NCBI RefSeq assembly: GCF_001667735.1
Contig: NZ_LZJN01000133.1
Span: 27,481-91,480 of the forward strand
Origin: Mycobacterium sp. E183
GTDB lineage: Bacteria > Actinomycetota > Actinomycetes > Mycobacteriales > Mycobacteriaceae
DNA: 64,000 nt
Reading direction: 5' to 3'
In this document: piece after piece, positions 36,681 to 44,905 of the stretch
How the letters are laid out: each line of letters starts with the position of its first letter
Numbering within the stretch: the first letter of the stretch is position 1
The notes under the pieces: model-generated
Told to the model about the DNA's origin: nothing
Database searches by the model: none
Seen by the model: only the letters and a program-made list of their open reading frames with translations
Position numbers and translations under genes: made by a program

Positions 36681-37127
36681 TCAGGCTAGGTGCGGCCCAG
36701 TGACCGGTGCTTCTCGATTCCTGACCGGTCTGGTCACCTGTCTGGCCACGCACGGCGGCATTCCGGCCAGCGCGTCCACCGCCCGGCGCCGGTAGGTGCT
36801 CGGCGGCACGCCGACCAATTCGGTGAAGCGCGTGCTGAAGGTGCCGAGCGAGGAGCAACCGACGGCGAAGCACACGTCGGTGACGCTCAGGTCGCCGCGG
36901 CGCAGCAGCGCCATCGCGCGCTCGATGCGACGGGTCATCAGATAGGAGTACGGCGACTCGCCGTAAGCCCGGCGGAATTCGCGGCTCAGGTGGCCGGCGG
37001 ACATGTGCACCTCGCGGGCGAGCGCCTCCACGTCGAGCGGGCGCGCGTACTCCCTGTCGATCCGGTCACGGACGCGCCTGAGCAGCGCGAGCGTCCGCAG
37101 CCGCGCGTGGTCGGATCCTGGGCGCAC
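36681..37127 (-). CDS. AraC-family transcriptional regulator (DNA-binding domain only)
   Basis: This 148-residue protein is almost only the AraC/XylS double helix-turn-helix: LDVEALAREVHMSAGHLSRE near residue 34 and LSVTDVCFAVGCSSLGTFST near 85, with FTELVGVPPSTYRRR as the second recognition motif. The ligand-binding domain of typical AraC regulators is absent. GTG 37127 is chosen because it follows AGGGGCGGA and lies 11 bp after the epimerase stop. It sits between the epimerase and VOC genes and probably controls them or senses a related small molecule. Confidence 0.85.
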   Translation of the reverse strand: MRPGSDHARLRTLALLRRVRDRIDREYARPLDVEALAREVHMSAGHLSREFRRAYGESPYSYLMTRRIERAMALLRRGDLSVTDVCFAVGCSSLGTFSTRFTELVGVPPSTYRRRAVDALAGMPPCVARQVTRPVRNREAPVTGPHLA

Positions 37128-37137
37128 CTGTCCGCCC

Positions 37138-38040
37138 CTAAGCGCCGACCAACTCCGGATGGAACTTGGCGGCCATGCGGCGCAGCCCGTCCCGCCAGTC
37201 GACCGTCGTGCCCCCGATGAGTTCGTGCATCCGGTCACTGGTGGTGGGATTGCCGCGCAGCGCCTGCGCGCTCACCTCGAATACCGGCTCCTTGCCGACC
37301 AGTGAGCCCAGGTGGCCACACCACTGTTGAATGCTGACCGTCTGGTCGCCACACCAGTTGACCGTCGTGGCCGGGACCGACGCCACCTCGAGCAACTTCG
37401 GGATGGTCGCGATGATGTCGTCCTCGTGAATAGGGTTGTACTGCGCCGATTCACCAGGGGGGACCGGGATCGGGATGCCCGCCAGCATCATCTCCATGTG
37501 GTAGAACGGCCACCCGCCGTTGTCGCCATAGGGAACGTTGAGCCGGGCGATGGTGGTGGGCAACCCAAGAACCCGCGCCGTAGACCGGGCGACGACCTCC
37601 CCGGCGATCTTGGAGATGGAATAGGTGGGAAACAGGCACTTGTGGTTGTCGCCCAGGGCGGAGCTTTCGCTTCGGGGAAGGTCGTCCGGCGGGTCGTAGA
37701 CGGCGGCGGAGGAACAGTGCAGGAAGGCCTTCGCGCCGCGGCAGTGCGCCATCAGCAGCCCGACCGATTCCGCGTTGGCCGCGAGATCCTTGTCCCAGTT
37801 CCCGCTCTTGGCCACCGCGAGGTTCAGGACGTACTCGAAATCGCTTGGCAGAGCTGTGAAGTCGCCGGCGGCCAAGTTGACCGTCTGGCAGTGAACGCCC
37901 GCTTTCTCCAGGCCTTCGCGGGCGGCCGGGTCGGTGAAGCGGGCGATGCCCCACACCTCGTTGTCGACCGCCAGCGCCCGCGCAATGGGGGTTGCGATTT
38001 GTCCGGTCGGGCCGGTGATCAGGATCTTCGAACCGCGCAT
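37138..38040 (-). CDS. NAD-dependent epimerase/dehydratase (extended SDR)
   Basis: This 300-residue extended SDR has the nucleotide motif KILITGPTGQIATPIARAL at residues 5-23, FLHCSSAAVYDP near 106, and the catalytic Tyr-x3-Lys in FPTYSISKIAGEVV near 138-143. GDNGGWPFYHMEMM is unusual for sugar epimerases, and no sugar partner is adjacent. Members with this pattern act on sugars, flavonoids or steroids. First gene of a three-gene minus-strand operon with AraC and VOC genes. ATG 38040 is supported by the immediate Rossmann strand. Confidence 0.85.
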   Translation of the reverse strand: MRGSKILITGPTGQIATPIARALAVDNEVWGIARFTDPAAREGLEKAGVHCQTVNLAAGDFTALPSDFEYVLNLAVAKSGNWDKDLAANAESVGLLMAHCRGAKAFLHCSSAAVYDPPDDLPRSESSALGDNHKCLFPTYSISKIAGEVVARSTARVLGLPTTIARLNVPYGDNGGWPFYHMEMMLAGIPIPVPPGESAQYNPIHEDDIIATIPKLLEVASVPATTVNWCGDQTVSIQQWCGHLGSLVGKEPVFEVSAQALRGNPTTSDRMHELIGGTTVDWRDGLRRMAAKFHPELVGA

Positions 38041-38226
38041 GCGCTGATAGTAGGCGACGTTGCGACAACGCCCGGGCTTTCAGGGTTCATCGGGATGGGG
38101 GCCATCGCCGGGCCGATGAAAAGTGTGGGCAGCACCCCGCCGGCGCCCTTAGACTTGTTGCATCGCCCGGCTCAGCAGGTCCTTTGACGTACCGGCGCTG
38201 AACGCCCGCACAGGAGCAGTACGCAC

Positions 38227-38901
38227 ATGGAATCGATGTCCCATGACCCGGCCGCCGGTGCCATCGGGTTACACGTCGTCGACATCGCCACCCGCGGTTT
38301 GACTTCCGGCGCGACGGCGTCGGCACCGGTGACCGCGCTGGTCCCCGCCGGGGCCGACGAGGTTTCGGCGCTGGCGGCCGCGGCGTTCGCCGCGGAGGGC
38401 GCCGCGATGCTGACGTTGAACACCGCGGCTCAGGAGGAGGTCGCCCGCACCGGCGTGGCCCTGACCGACATCGCCCGGATGTACACCCAGGTCGACGTCG
38501 AGGCGGCCGGTGCGTTGGACGTCAGCGGAGCCCGCATCGCCGGCCAGACCTTCGTCGGCCCGACCGGCGGCGGACTGCTGGGCGCAGAGGCGCCGGTCGC
38601 CGGCGGCCCGGTCCCCCGCACGCCGCCGCTGGCCAGCCCGGTCGCCGGAGTGCCGGTTGCCAACCCGTCACCGACGGTGCCGACCACCCCGCCGGTGACG
38701 CCGAGCCCGGTGGCGGCGATGCCCGGCGCGGCCAACGCCGCGTCGACTTTGCTGGGCGCGGGCGCGGCCCCGCTGAGTTCGCTCGGCTCGGTGGCTCAGG
38801 GCGCGTCGGCCGGTAGCGCCGCCGGACCGGGTCTGGCCTCGTCGCAGACCGGCGCCGAGGACGACGGCCGGCGCGACGAGCCGGGCGAACGCCTGGTGTA
38901 G
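38227..38901 (+). CDS. PE-domain protein with Pro-rich tail
   Basis: This 224-residue protein has a PE-like helical hairpin: VPAGADEVSALAAAAFAAEG near residue 39 and MLTLNTAAQEEVARTGVALT after it, followed by MYTQVDVEAAGAL. From residue about 100 it is Gly/Pro/Ala-rich (PSPTVPTTPPVTPSPVAAMP) and disordered. The N-terminus MESMSHDPAAGAIGLHVVDI precedes the PE core, so it differs from PE_PGRS proteins. A good AGGAG site lies 11 bp before ATG 38227. PE proteins are ESX substrates usually coupled with PPE, but none is adjacent. Confidence 0.82.
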   Translation: MESMSHDPAAGAIGLHVVDIATRGLTSGATASAPVTALVPAGADEVSALAAAAFAAEGAAMLTLNTAAQEEVARTGVALTDIARMYTQVDVEAAGALDVSGARIAGQTFVGPTGGGLLGAEAPVAGGPVPRTPPLASPVAGVPVANPSPTVPTTPPVTPSPVAAMPGAANAASTLLGAGAAPLSSLGSVAQGASAGSAAGPGLASSQTGAEDDGRRDEPGERLV

Positions 38902-38918
38902 GCGGGACCGTCAGCGGG

Positions 38919-40103
38919 TCACAACCCCGGCTGGTCCTCGATGATGCCGAGCCAGATCTGCGCGACGTCGATGGCGACCTTCTCGCTGATGAAGGCGTGC
39001 TGCGTGCCGGTGTAGATGTCGCGGAAGGCCCGCTCGAGCCGGCTGCCCTCCCGGATCGAACTGGTGCCCGCGACCAGGTGCGCCCACTCGGCGCAGCCGC
39101 GGGCCGTGTCGGTCGCGAAGACCGCCGCCACCCGCATGTCCGCGCGCAGGGTGGGCGTCAGGTCCTCCCCCGCCGCGACCGCGGCCTCGGCGGTGGTGAA
39201 CGCGTCGAGCACCAGCAGACGCGCGGCGCGCCAGGCCGCGCGATGGTGCGCCAGCCCTTTCTGGAAGGTCGGGCGGCTGGCCAACGACGCCATGTCGCTC
39301 ATCCGGAACTTCGTCGCCGCCAGTTCCTGAACGTCGTCCAGCATGCTCTTGGCGACGCCGAGCGCCCAGGACGCGTGACCGGCTGCGGTGACCGGCATTA
39401 GCCCCATCCGGGTGGCCGGCGAAGCCCCCCGGTACGGCTGACGCACGAAGAGCTCGAAGGTGCGGCTCGCCGGGACGAACACCTCTTGGGCGCTGTAGTC
39501 GTATGAGCCAGTCCCCTTGAGTCCCTGCACGAACCAGCCGTCGTTGAAGCTGATCTGATCCCGGGGAATCACCGCGACCCGCATCTCGGGGAAGCCCTCA
39601 CTGATCCAGCGCATTTCGCCGTCGTCCATCGGGAGGAACCCGGCGGCGACGTACTGGGAGTGCCCGATGCCCGAGCCGAAATTCCACGACCCGCTCACCA
39701 GGTAGCCGCCGTCGACGGCGGCCCCTTGCCCGTTGGGAAAGAACTGGCCGCCCATCGTGACACGGTTGTCGTGTGCGGTGAACACCTCGGCGAAGCCCTC
39801 GTCGGGCAGGTATGCCGCCGCGGCGAACGAGGATGGCAGATTGGCGATGCCCACCCAACCGAAAGAGCCATCCTGCCAAGCCATTTCGATCCACGTCTCG
39901 ATCATTTCGGTGAACGAGGGCTCGACCCCGCCGGCCTCGGCCGGGTTGAACGCGGACATCAGCCCGGTCGCCCACATTTCGCCGACGATCGCCGGGGTCA
40001 GCGTGCGCGCCCGTTCGGATTCGGCGGCCTCGGCGAGCACCAGCTCGCGCATGCCGCGGGCCAGTGAGACGACCCGGTCATCGGTGTCGGCTATCGAGGT
40101 CAT
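38919..40103 (-). CDS. Acyl-CoA dehydrogenase-fold flavoprotein monooxygenase (HsaA/DszC-like)
   Basis: This 394-residue protein has the acyl-CoA dehydrogenase fold but lacks a clear catalytic base for dehydrogenation, and looks like the flavin-dependent hydroxylases HsaA and DszC. FGWVGIANLPSSFAAAAYLP near residue 82, GSWNFGSGIGHSQYVAAGF near 145 and WAHLVAGTSSIREGSRLERA near 345 are typical. Such enzymes need a separate flavin reductase; none is adjacent. It may act on aromatic or steroid-derived rings. Divergent from the NYN gene by about 120 bp. Confidence 0.88.
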   Translation of the reverse strand: MTSIADTDDRVVSLARGMRELVLAEAAESERARTLTPAIVGEMWATGLMSAFNPAEAGGVEPSFTEMIETWIEMAWQDGSFGWVGIANLPSSFAAAAYLPDEGFAEVFTAHDNRVTMGGQFFPNGQGAAVDGGYLVSGSWNFGSGIGHSQYVAAGFLPMDDGEMRWISEGFPEMRVAVIPRDQISFNDGWFVQGLKGTGSYDYSAQEVFVPASRTFELFVRQPYRGASPATRMGLMPVTAAGHASWALGVAKSMLDDVQELAATKFRMSDMASLASRPTFQKGLAHHRAAWRAARLLVLDAFTTAEAAVAAGEDLTPTLRADMRVAAVFATDTARGCAEWAHLVAGTSSIREGSRLERAFRDIYTGTQHAFISEKVAIDVAQIWLGIIEDQPGL

Positions 40104-40224
40104 TCACCTGTCCCATCGTCGCGACGGCATCACCTGGTGACCGTACCAACCGCTCAGAGTCGAAAAGAATGAAATTCGCGGGTGAGCGCGAGCGCGCGCG
40201 ATCGGTCGCCCTAGCGTAGGGAGC

Positions 40225-40605
40225 GTGCGGTGGATCGTGGACGGGATGAACGTGATCGGGAGCCGCCCGGACGGTTGGTGGAAGGACCGCGCCCGCGCCA
40301 TGGCCGCGTTGGTCGACAGCCTCGACCGCTGGGCCGCCGCCCAGGGGGACGACGTGACGGTCGTGTTCGAGCGGCCGCCCTCGACGGCCATCCCCGCGTC
40401 CGTGGTCGAGATCGCCTACGCGCCCAGGGCGGCCGCCAACTCGGCCGACGACGAAATCGTCCGTCGCCTCCGCGCCGACCCCCGTCCGCGCGACGTACGC
40501 GTGGTGACGTCGGACAAGGGGCTGAGCGAACGCGTGCTGAGCCTGGGTGCGTCCGTGCACCCCGCCGCCGGCTTCCGTGACCTCATCGATCCGAGGGGAA
40601 CATGA
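40225..40605 (+). CDS. NYN (PIN-like) nuclease domain protein
   Basis: This 126-residue protein has the NYN/YacP-like PIN-fold signature: WIVDGMNVIGSRPDG with Asp6 and Asn9, NSADDEIVRRLRADP near residue 78 and VVTSDKGLSERVLSLGA near 99, which provide the acidic metal-binding site of RNases such as Rae1/YacP. The start is GTG 40225. Its last four bases overlap the start of the nitronate monooxygenase gene (ATGA), so translation is coupled even though the two activities have no known link. Confidence 0.85.
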   Translation: MRWIVDGMNVIGSRPDGWWKDRARAMAALVDSLDRWAAAQGDDVTVVFERPPSTAIPASVVEIAYAPRAAANSADDEIVRRLRADPRPRDVRVVTSDKGLSERVLSLGASVHPAAGFRDLIDPRGT

Positions 40606-41561
40606 ACACGACGACCAATCGGGTCTGCGGGTTGGCGCGGATCGACATCCCGATCATCCAGGCGCCGATGACGTACATCGCGGGCGCCCGGCTGGCCGCG
40701 GCGGTGTCCAACGCCGGGGCGCTGGGCATCATCGAGACCACCTCCGAGCAGGGCCGAGCCGATCTGCGGCGCGTGCGCGACCTCACCGACCGGCCGGTGG
40801 GCGCGAACATCGCGCTGATCATGAACCGCGACCCGGCCACCGTGGATCTGCTGGTGGACAACGACATTCGCTTCGTCACCACGTCCGCGGGCGATCCGGG
40901 ACTGTTCACCGGCCGGCTCCACGATGCCGGCATCACCGTCTTCCATGTGGTGGGCACCCTCGCGGCGGCGCGCAAGGCCGTCGACGCCGGAGTGGACGGG
41001 CTGGTGGTCGAGGGTGTCGAGGGCGGCGGGTTCAAGAACCGATTCGGCGCGTCGACGATGGTGCTGCTGCCTTTGGTCGCGGCGCACGTCGACGTGCCGA
41101 TCGTGGCCGCGGGCGGGATCTGCGACGCACGTTCGATGGCCGCCGCGTTCGTTCTGGGCGCCGAAGGCGTGCAGATGGGCACCCGGCTGCTCGCCTCGGC
41201 GGATTCCCCGGTGCACACCAACCTCAAGCGGGCGGTCGTCGCGGCCGACGAGACGGCCACCGTGCTACTACCCCTCGACGGCAAACGCATGATGCGCGTC
41301 ATCCGGACGGCGGCCGCCGAGAGGCTCGACGCCGCAACGTCTTCCGGCGAGGGCGCCGCGGCGCTGCAGCGGGTGCAGCGGCTCTACTTCGACGGCGACA
41401 TGGACGCCAGTGTCGCCAACACCGGTCAGGTCGCCGGACGGATTTCGGACCTCCCCCCGGCCGCCGACATCATCGAGCGGATGTGGGTGGGGTGTCGCGA
41501 AGTGCTGGCGGACACCGCGGGCCGGCTGGGGCAGCCGGGGCCTAGCTCGGGCGGCTCCTGA
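40602..41561 (+). CDS. Nitronate monooxygenase (2-nitropropane dioxygenase family)
   Basis: This 319-residue FMN-binding TIM barrel should oxidise alkyl nitronates such as propionate-3-nitronate. IIQAPMTYIAGARLAAAVSN near residue 18, DGLVVEGVEGGGFKNRFG near 133 and the FMN phosphate site VAAGGICDARSMAAAFVLGA near 168, followed by GVQMGTRLLAS, are clear. The active-site His is in the FHVVGT segment. The gene overlaps the NYN gene upstream by 4 bp and its 3' end overlaps the convergent DUF4333 gene by 20 bp. Confidence 0.92.
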   Translation: MNTTTNRVCGLARIDIPIIQAPMTYIAGARLAAAVSNAGALGIIETTSEQGRADLRRVRDLTDRPVGANIALIMNRDPATVDLLVDNDIRFVTTSAGDPGLFTGRLHDAGITVFHVVGTLAAARKAVDAGVDGLVVEGVEGGGFKNRFGASTMVLLPLVAAHVDVPIVAAGGICDARSMAAAFVLGAEGVQMGTRLLASADSPVHTNLKRAVVAADETATVLLPLDGKRMMRVIRTAAAERLDAATSSGEGAAALQRVQRLYFDGDMDASVANTGQVAGRISDLPPAADIIERMWVGCREVLADTAGRLGQPGPSSGGS

Positions 41562-41853
41562 CGTCGAAGACGACTTGTTCGCCCTCGACTTTGGTGATGC
41601 GCATGTGCGCGGTGTAGGGCTTGCCCTCCGGGCCGGTGAAGTGGCAGTCGAACTCCTGGCCGACCTTGGCTTCGACGCCCGACGGACAGTTCACGTCGGC
41701 CGGGTGGAATCCGGTTTGGCTCGAGACGACGTCGACGACGGATTTTGCCGCGCCGTCGGGTTTCACCGTCGTTTTCGTGCCGCACCCGGTGAGCTGCAGG
41801 CTCACCACGCCCACCAGCACCCCAGCGATAACACCGAACTTGCCGCCATTCAC
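41542..41853 (-). CDS. DUF4333 lipoprotein
   Basis: This 103-residue protein has a signal peptide ending in the lipobox LTGC (SLQLTGCGTKTTV, Cys about residue 24) and a DUF4333 domain: VVSSQTGFHPADVNCPSG, VGQEFDCHFTGPEGKPYTAH and ITKVEGEQVVFDV, with two cysteines for a disulfide. DUF4333 proteins are small exported proteins of unknown function common in mycobacteria. GTG 41853 follows AAAGGAG at 9 bp, which favours it over the upstream in-frame ATG 41967. Confidence 0.85.
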   Translation of the reverse strand: MNGGKFGVIAGVLVGVVSLQLTGCGTKTTVKPDGAAKSVVDVVSSQTGFHPADVNCPSGVEAKVGQEFDCHFTGPEGKPYTAHMRITKVEGEQVVFDVRSRPS

Positions 41854-42012
41854 CGCCGGTACTCCTTTGCCGCCGAGCGTTCCACCGCCCGTCCGGCGGA
41901 ACGGCCAGGCTAACACGGAAGCCGCACGATGGGACAGCTCAACGCGGCGAACGTCAGCACGTCGCAAACAGGCGAGTGGTGCGGACGGCCGCCGCTGAAC
42001 GGCTTAGCTGGG

Positions 42013-42507
42013 TCAGCCCGCCGCGGCCAGCGCCGCGTCGTAGTCCGGCTCCTGGGCGATCTCCGGGACCAACTCGGTGTAGGTGACCTTGCCGTCGGGG
42101 CCGACCACCACGATGGCCCGCGCCAGCAGGCCGGCCATCGGGCCGTCGTTGATGGTGACGCCGTAGTCCTCGCCGAAGCTGCTGCGGAACGCCGAACCCG
42201 TCTTCACGTTGTCGATGCCCTCCGCCCCACAGAACCGGGCGAACGCGAACGGCAGGTCTTTGGACACGCACACCACCGTGGCGCCGCTGGCGGCCGCGCG
42301 CTCGTTGAAGGTCCGGACGCTGGTCGCGCAGACCGGGGTGTCCACAGACGGGAAGATGTTGAGCACCAAGGCCTTACCGCCGAGCTGGTCGCTACTGACC
42401 TCCGCCAGGTCGCCGCCCGTCAGGTTGAAGGCCGGCGCCGGGGATCCGACGGTAGGCAGCTCGCCGACGGTGTTGATCGGGTTTCCACGCAACGTTATCT
42501 GTGCCAT
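42013..42507 (-). CDS. tpx: Thiol peroxidase Tpx
   Basis: This 164-residue atypical 2-Cys peroxiredoxin detoxifies peroxides with reduction by thioredoxin. The peroxidatic Cys60 is in SVDTPVCATSVRTFNERA and the resolving Cys93 in FAFARFCGAEG, exactly as in M. tuberculosis Tpx. Length and N-terminus (MAQITLRGNPINTVGELPTV) are standard. ATG 42507 begins it. It is divergent from the GlxA regulator gene, 111 bp apart. Apart from furA-katG this is the other peroxide defence gene in the window. Confidence 0.97.
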   Translation of the reverse strand: MAQITLRGNPINTVGELPTVGSPAPAFNLTGGDLAEVSSDQLGGKALVLNIFPSVDTPVCATSVRTFNERAAASGATVVCVSKDLPFAFARFCGAEGIDNVKTGSAFRSSFGEDYGVTINDGPMAGLLARAIVVVGPDGKVTYTELVPEIAQEPDYDAALAAAG

Positions 42508-42618
42508 GTCGCACAGTCTGCCAAGCCCGCCGCGGACCCGACGGGTCAGGTCCCGTGTCCTAATTGGTGGGGTGCGCGGCGTAGACGACATCCCGGGGTG
42601 TGCCGAACACTTAGATGC

Positions 42619-43569
42619 ATGACTCGCAAGGTGGTCATCGCCGGTTTTCCCGGCGTACAGGCGCTCGACGTGGTGGGACCGCACGAGGTCTTCACCGGCG
42701 CGTCGCTGCTCACCGGGGGCGGGTACGAGGTCGCACTGGCCTCCATCGACGGTCAGGCCGTCACCACCCCGACGGGACTGGCCTTCGTCGCGGCGCCGCT
42801 GCCGGACCCGGGCGAACCCGTCGACACGGTGGTGCTGCCCGGCGGCGGCGGTGTCGACGCCGCGCGGTCGGACGCCGAGCTGATCGGCTGGATCAAAGCC
42901 GTCGCCGCGACCGCCCGCCGCGTGGTCACGGTCTGCACGGGCGCGTTCCTGGCGGCCGAGGCCGGGCTTCTGGACGGGCAGCGGGTGACCACGCACTGGG
43001 CCTTCGCCGGTCGGCTGGCCCGCGAGTTCCCCGCGATCGACGTGGACGCCGATCCGATCTTCGTCCGCAGCTCGGAAACCGTGTGGACCGCAGCGGGTGT
43101 CACCGCGGGCATCGACCTGGCGCTCTCGCTGGTAGAGGACGACCATGGCACCGAGGTCGCGCAGACCGTCGCGCGCTGGCTGGTGCTGTATCTGCGCCGT
43201 CCCGGCGGGCAGACGCAGTTCGCGGCGCCGGTATGGATGCCGCGGGCCAAACGCAATTCGATCCGCACCGTGCAGGAGGCCATCGAGGCCGAGCCTGGCG
43301 GCGAGCACAGCATCGACGAGCTGGCCCGTCGCGCGGCGATGAGCCCCCGGCACTTCACCCGCGTGTTCACCGCCGAGGTCGGCGAGGCGCCCGGCCAGTA
43401 CGTCGAGCGGATTCGCACCGAAGCCGCGCGCCGGCAGTTGGAGGAGACCGACGACACCGTCGTCGCGATCGCCACCCGCTGCGGGTTCGGCACCGCGGAA
43501 ACCATGCGGCGCAACTTCCTTCGCCGGGTCGGCATTCCGCCGGACCAATACCGCAAGGCCTTCGCCTGA
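42619..43569 (+). CDS. GlxA-type regulator (DJ-1/PfpI domain + AraC helix-turn-helix)
   Basis: This 316-residue transcription factor has an N-terminal DJ-1/PfpI domain (MTRKVVIAGFPGVQALDVVG; VVTVCTGAFLAAEAGLLDG with Cys at the elbow) and a C-terminal AraC double HTH (HSIDELARRAAMSPRHFTRV near residue 230; AIATRCGFGTAETMRRNFLR near 280). GlxA-family members regulate metabolic genes. ATG 42619 is chosen because upstream sequence in the open frame is antisense to tpx. The DJ-1 gene follows 18 bp after, so they form an operon. Confidence 0.92.
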   Translation: MTRKVVIAGFPGVQALDVVGPHEVFTGASLLTGGGYEVALASIDGQAVTTPTGLAFVAAPLPDPGEPVDTVVLPGGGGVDAARSDAELIGWIKAVAATARRVVTVCTGAFLAAEAGLLDGQRVTTHWAFAGRLAREFPAIDVDADPIFVRSSETVWTAAGVTAGIDLALSLVEDDHGTEVAQTVARWLVLYLRRPGGQTQFAAPVWMPRAKRNSIRTVQEAIEAEPGGEHSIDELARRAAMSPRHFTRVFTAEVGEAPGQYVERIRTEAARRQLEETDDTVVAIATRCGFGTAETMRRNFLRRVGIPPDQYRKAFA

Positions 43570-43587
43570 AAGGAAAGGACGACACCC

Positions 43588-44325
43588 ATGACCCAAATCG
43601 CGATTGTGACCTATCCGGGCTTCACCGCGCTCGACATGATCGGCCCGTACGAGGTGCTGCGCAACCTGCCGGACGCCGAAGTGCGGTTCGTCTGGCACGA
43701 GGCGGGGCCGATCACCGCCGACTCCGGTGTGCTGGTCATCGGGGCCACCCACTCCCTGGCCGAAACCCCTTCGCCCGACGTGGTTCTCGTGCCGGGTGGT
43801 CCGTCGACACCGGTGCATGCGCGCGATGAGGCGTTGCTGGACTGGCTGCGCAGGGCGCACCGAAGCGCTGCGTGGATGACGTCGGTGTGCTCGGGGTCGG
43901 TCATCCTGGCGGCCGCCGGCCTCCTCGAGGGCCGCCGCGCGACGTCGCACTGGCTGACCGTCCCGGCGTTGAAGGCGTTCGGTGCGGTGCCAGTGGGCGA
44001 CGAACGGATCGTGCACCAGGGCAACGTCGTCACGTGTGCGGGAGTGTCGGCGGGACTCGACCTGGCGCTGTGGCTCGCCGCCGAGATCGGCGGCGAGGGC
44101 CGCGCCAAGGCGATCCAGCTGGCGATCGAATACGACCCGCAGCCGCCGTTCGACTCCGGCCATCTGTCGAAGGCGTCGGCGACCACCAAGGCGGCGGCCA
44201 CCGCGCTGCTGTCCCGGGAGAGTGTGAAGCCGGCCAACATGAAGGCCGCCACGATGCTGGCGTGGGAGCAGGCACTGGCGGCCGTTCGGTCGCGGCGGCG
44301 GGTGCGACAGCCGGTGACGAGTTAG
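43588..44325 (+). CDS. DJ-1/PfpI family protein (isonitrile hydratase-like)
   Basis: This 245-residue protein contains a single DJ-1/PfpI domain: MTQIAIVTYPGFTALDMIGP, then VLVPGGPSTPVHARDEALLD and the nucleophile elbow SVCSGSVILAAAGLLEGRRA near residue 105, with the catalytic Cys; TSHWLTVPALKAFG follows. This layout is that of isonitrile hydratase InhA and of the domain in the GlxA regulator upstream, of which it is a paralogue. The Shine-Dalgarno AAAGGAAAGGA precedes ATG 43588. Its substrate may also be the signal the regulator senses. Confidence 0.88.
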   Translation: MTQIAIVTYPGFTALDMIGPYEVLRNLPDAEVRFVWHEAGPITADSGVLVIGATHSLAETPSPDVVLVPGGPSTPVHARDEALLDWLRRAHRSAAWMTSVCSGSVILAAAGLLEGRRATSHWLTVPALKAFGAVPVGDERIVHQGNVVTCAGVSAGLDLALWLAAEIGGEGRAKAIQLAIEYDPQPPFDSGHLSKASATTKAAATALLSRESVKPANMKAATMLAWEQALAAVRSRRRVRQPVTS

Positions 44326-44373
44326 TCCGATGGTGGCGACACGTCCCCCGGCTTCGCGGGGGACGGGCCGCCA

Positions 44374-44847
44374 CTAGCCTGGCTGGAGGATCTCGTCTGA
44401 CGCGAGCTGTCCCCCGGCCTGCAGCCAAGCCGTCACCACGCCGGGCGCGTCCCGGTTCGGGTTGTAGATGTCCTCCTCGCTGGAGAACAGGCCGTTTCCG
44501 GCGTAGACCAGCCGCGTCCAGTTCGGGAACCAGAACGGCTCACCATTCGGATCCGTCGGGTGGTCGAGCAGGTTCTTGATCATCACCACGACGGCGTCGT
44601 TCTCCTCGTCGTAGGCAGTCCAGTCGGACGGAAATCGCATGTGCGGGAACGGCGCCATGACGGCCACGATCCAGTCCCGCACCGCCTCGCGGCCGTGAAA
44701 CACTCCGTAGTGATGTTCGGTGTAGACGACATCCTCGGTGAAGAGATCGGCGAAGGGTCGCCAGTCGCCCGAGGCGCTGCACCCCTCCACCACCCGCGTG
44801 TAGTTCTCGACCGCTTGCTCGATTTCTGCCCTGGTGAATTTGCCCAT
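44374..44847 (-). CDS. SnoaL-like / NTF2-fold protein
   Basis: This 157-residue protein has an NTF2-like alpha/beta-barrel: FTRAEIEQAVENYTRVVEGC, WRPFADLFTEDVVYTEHHYG and FHGREAVRDWIVAVMAPFPH near residue 50-70, and NWTRLVYAGNGLFSSEEDIY. Members of the SnoaL family act as cyclases, isomerases or ligand-binding proteins. The His-His of YTEHHYG and Asp near 60 are candidates for the pocket. ATG 44847 is chosen over GTG 44856. It is divergent from the SDR gene, 58 bp apart, so the two may be linked. Confidence 0.82.
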   Translation of the reverse strand: MGKFTRAEIEQAVENYTRVVEGCSASGDWRPFADLFTEDVVYTEHHYGVFHGREAVRDWIVAVMAPFPHMRFPSDWTAYDEENDAVVVMIKNLLDHPTDPNGEPFWFPNWTRLVYAGNGLFSSEEDIYNPNRDAPGVVTAWLQAGGQLASDEILQPG

Positions 44848-44905
44848 GGCGGACACACTAGAACTTGTTTCGGTTATAGGTCGCTCGTCTGGATAGGGAT
44901 CTCGC

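Noticed and set aside
42013..44163. 716-codon minus-strand frame ending in tpx
   Set aside because: Only residues from ATG 42507 are Tpx; the upstream part is antisense to the GlxA and DJ-1 genes.
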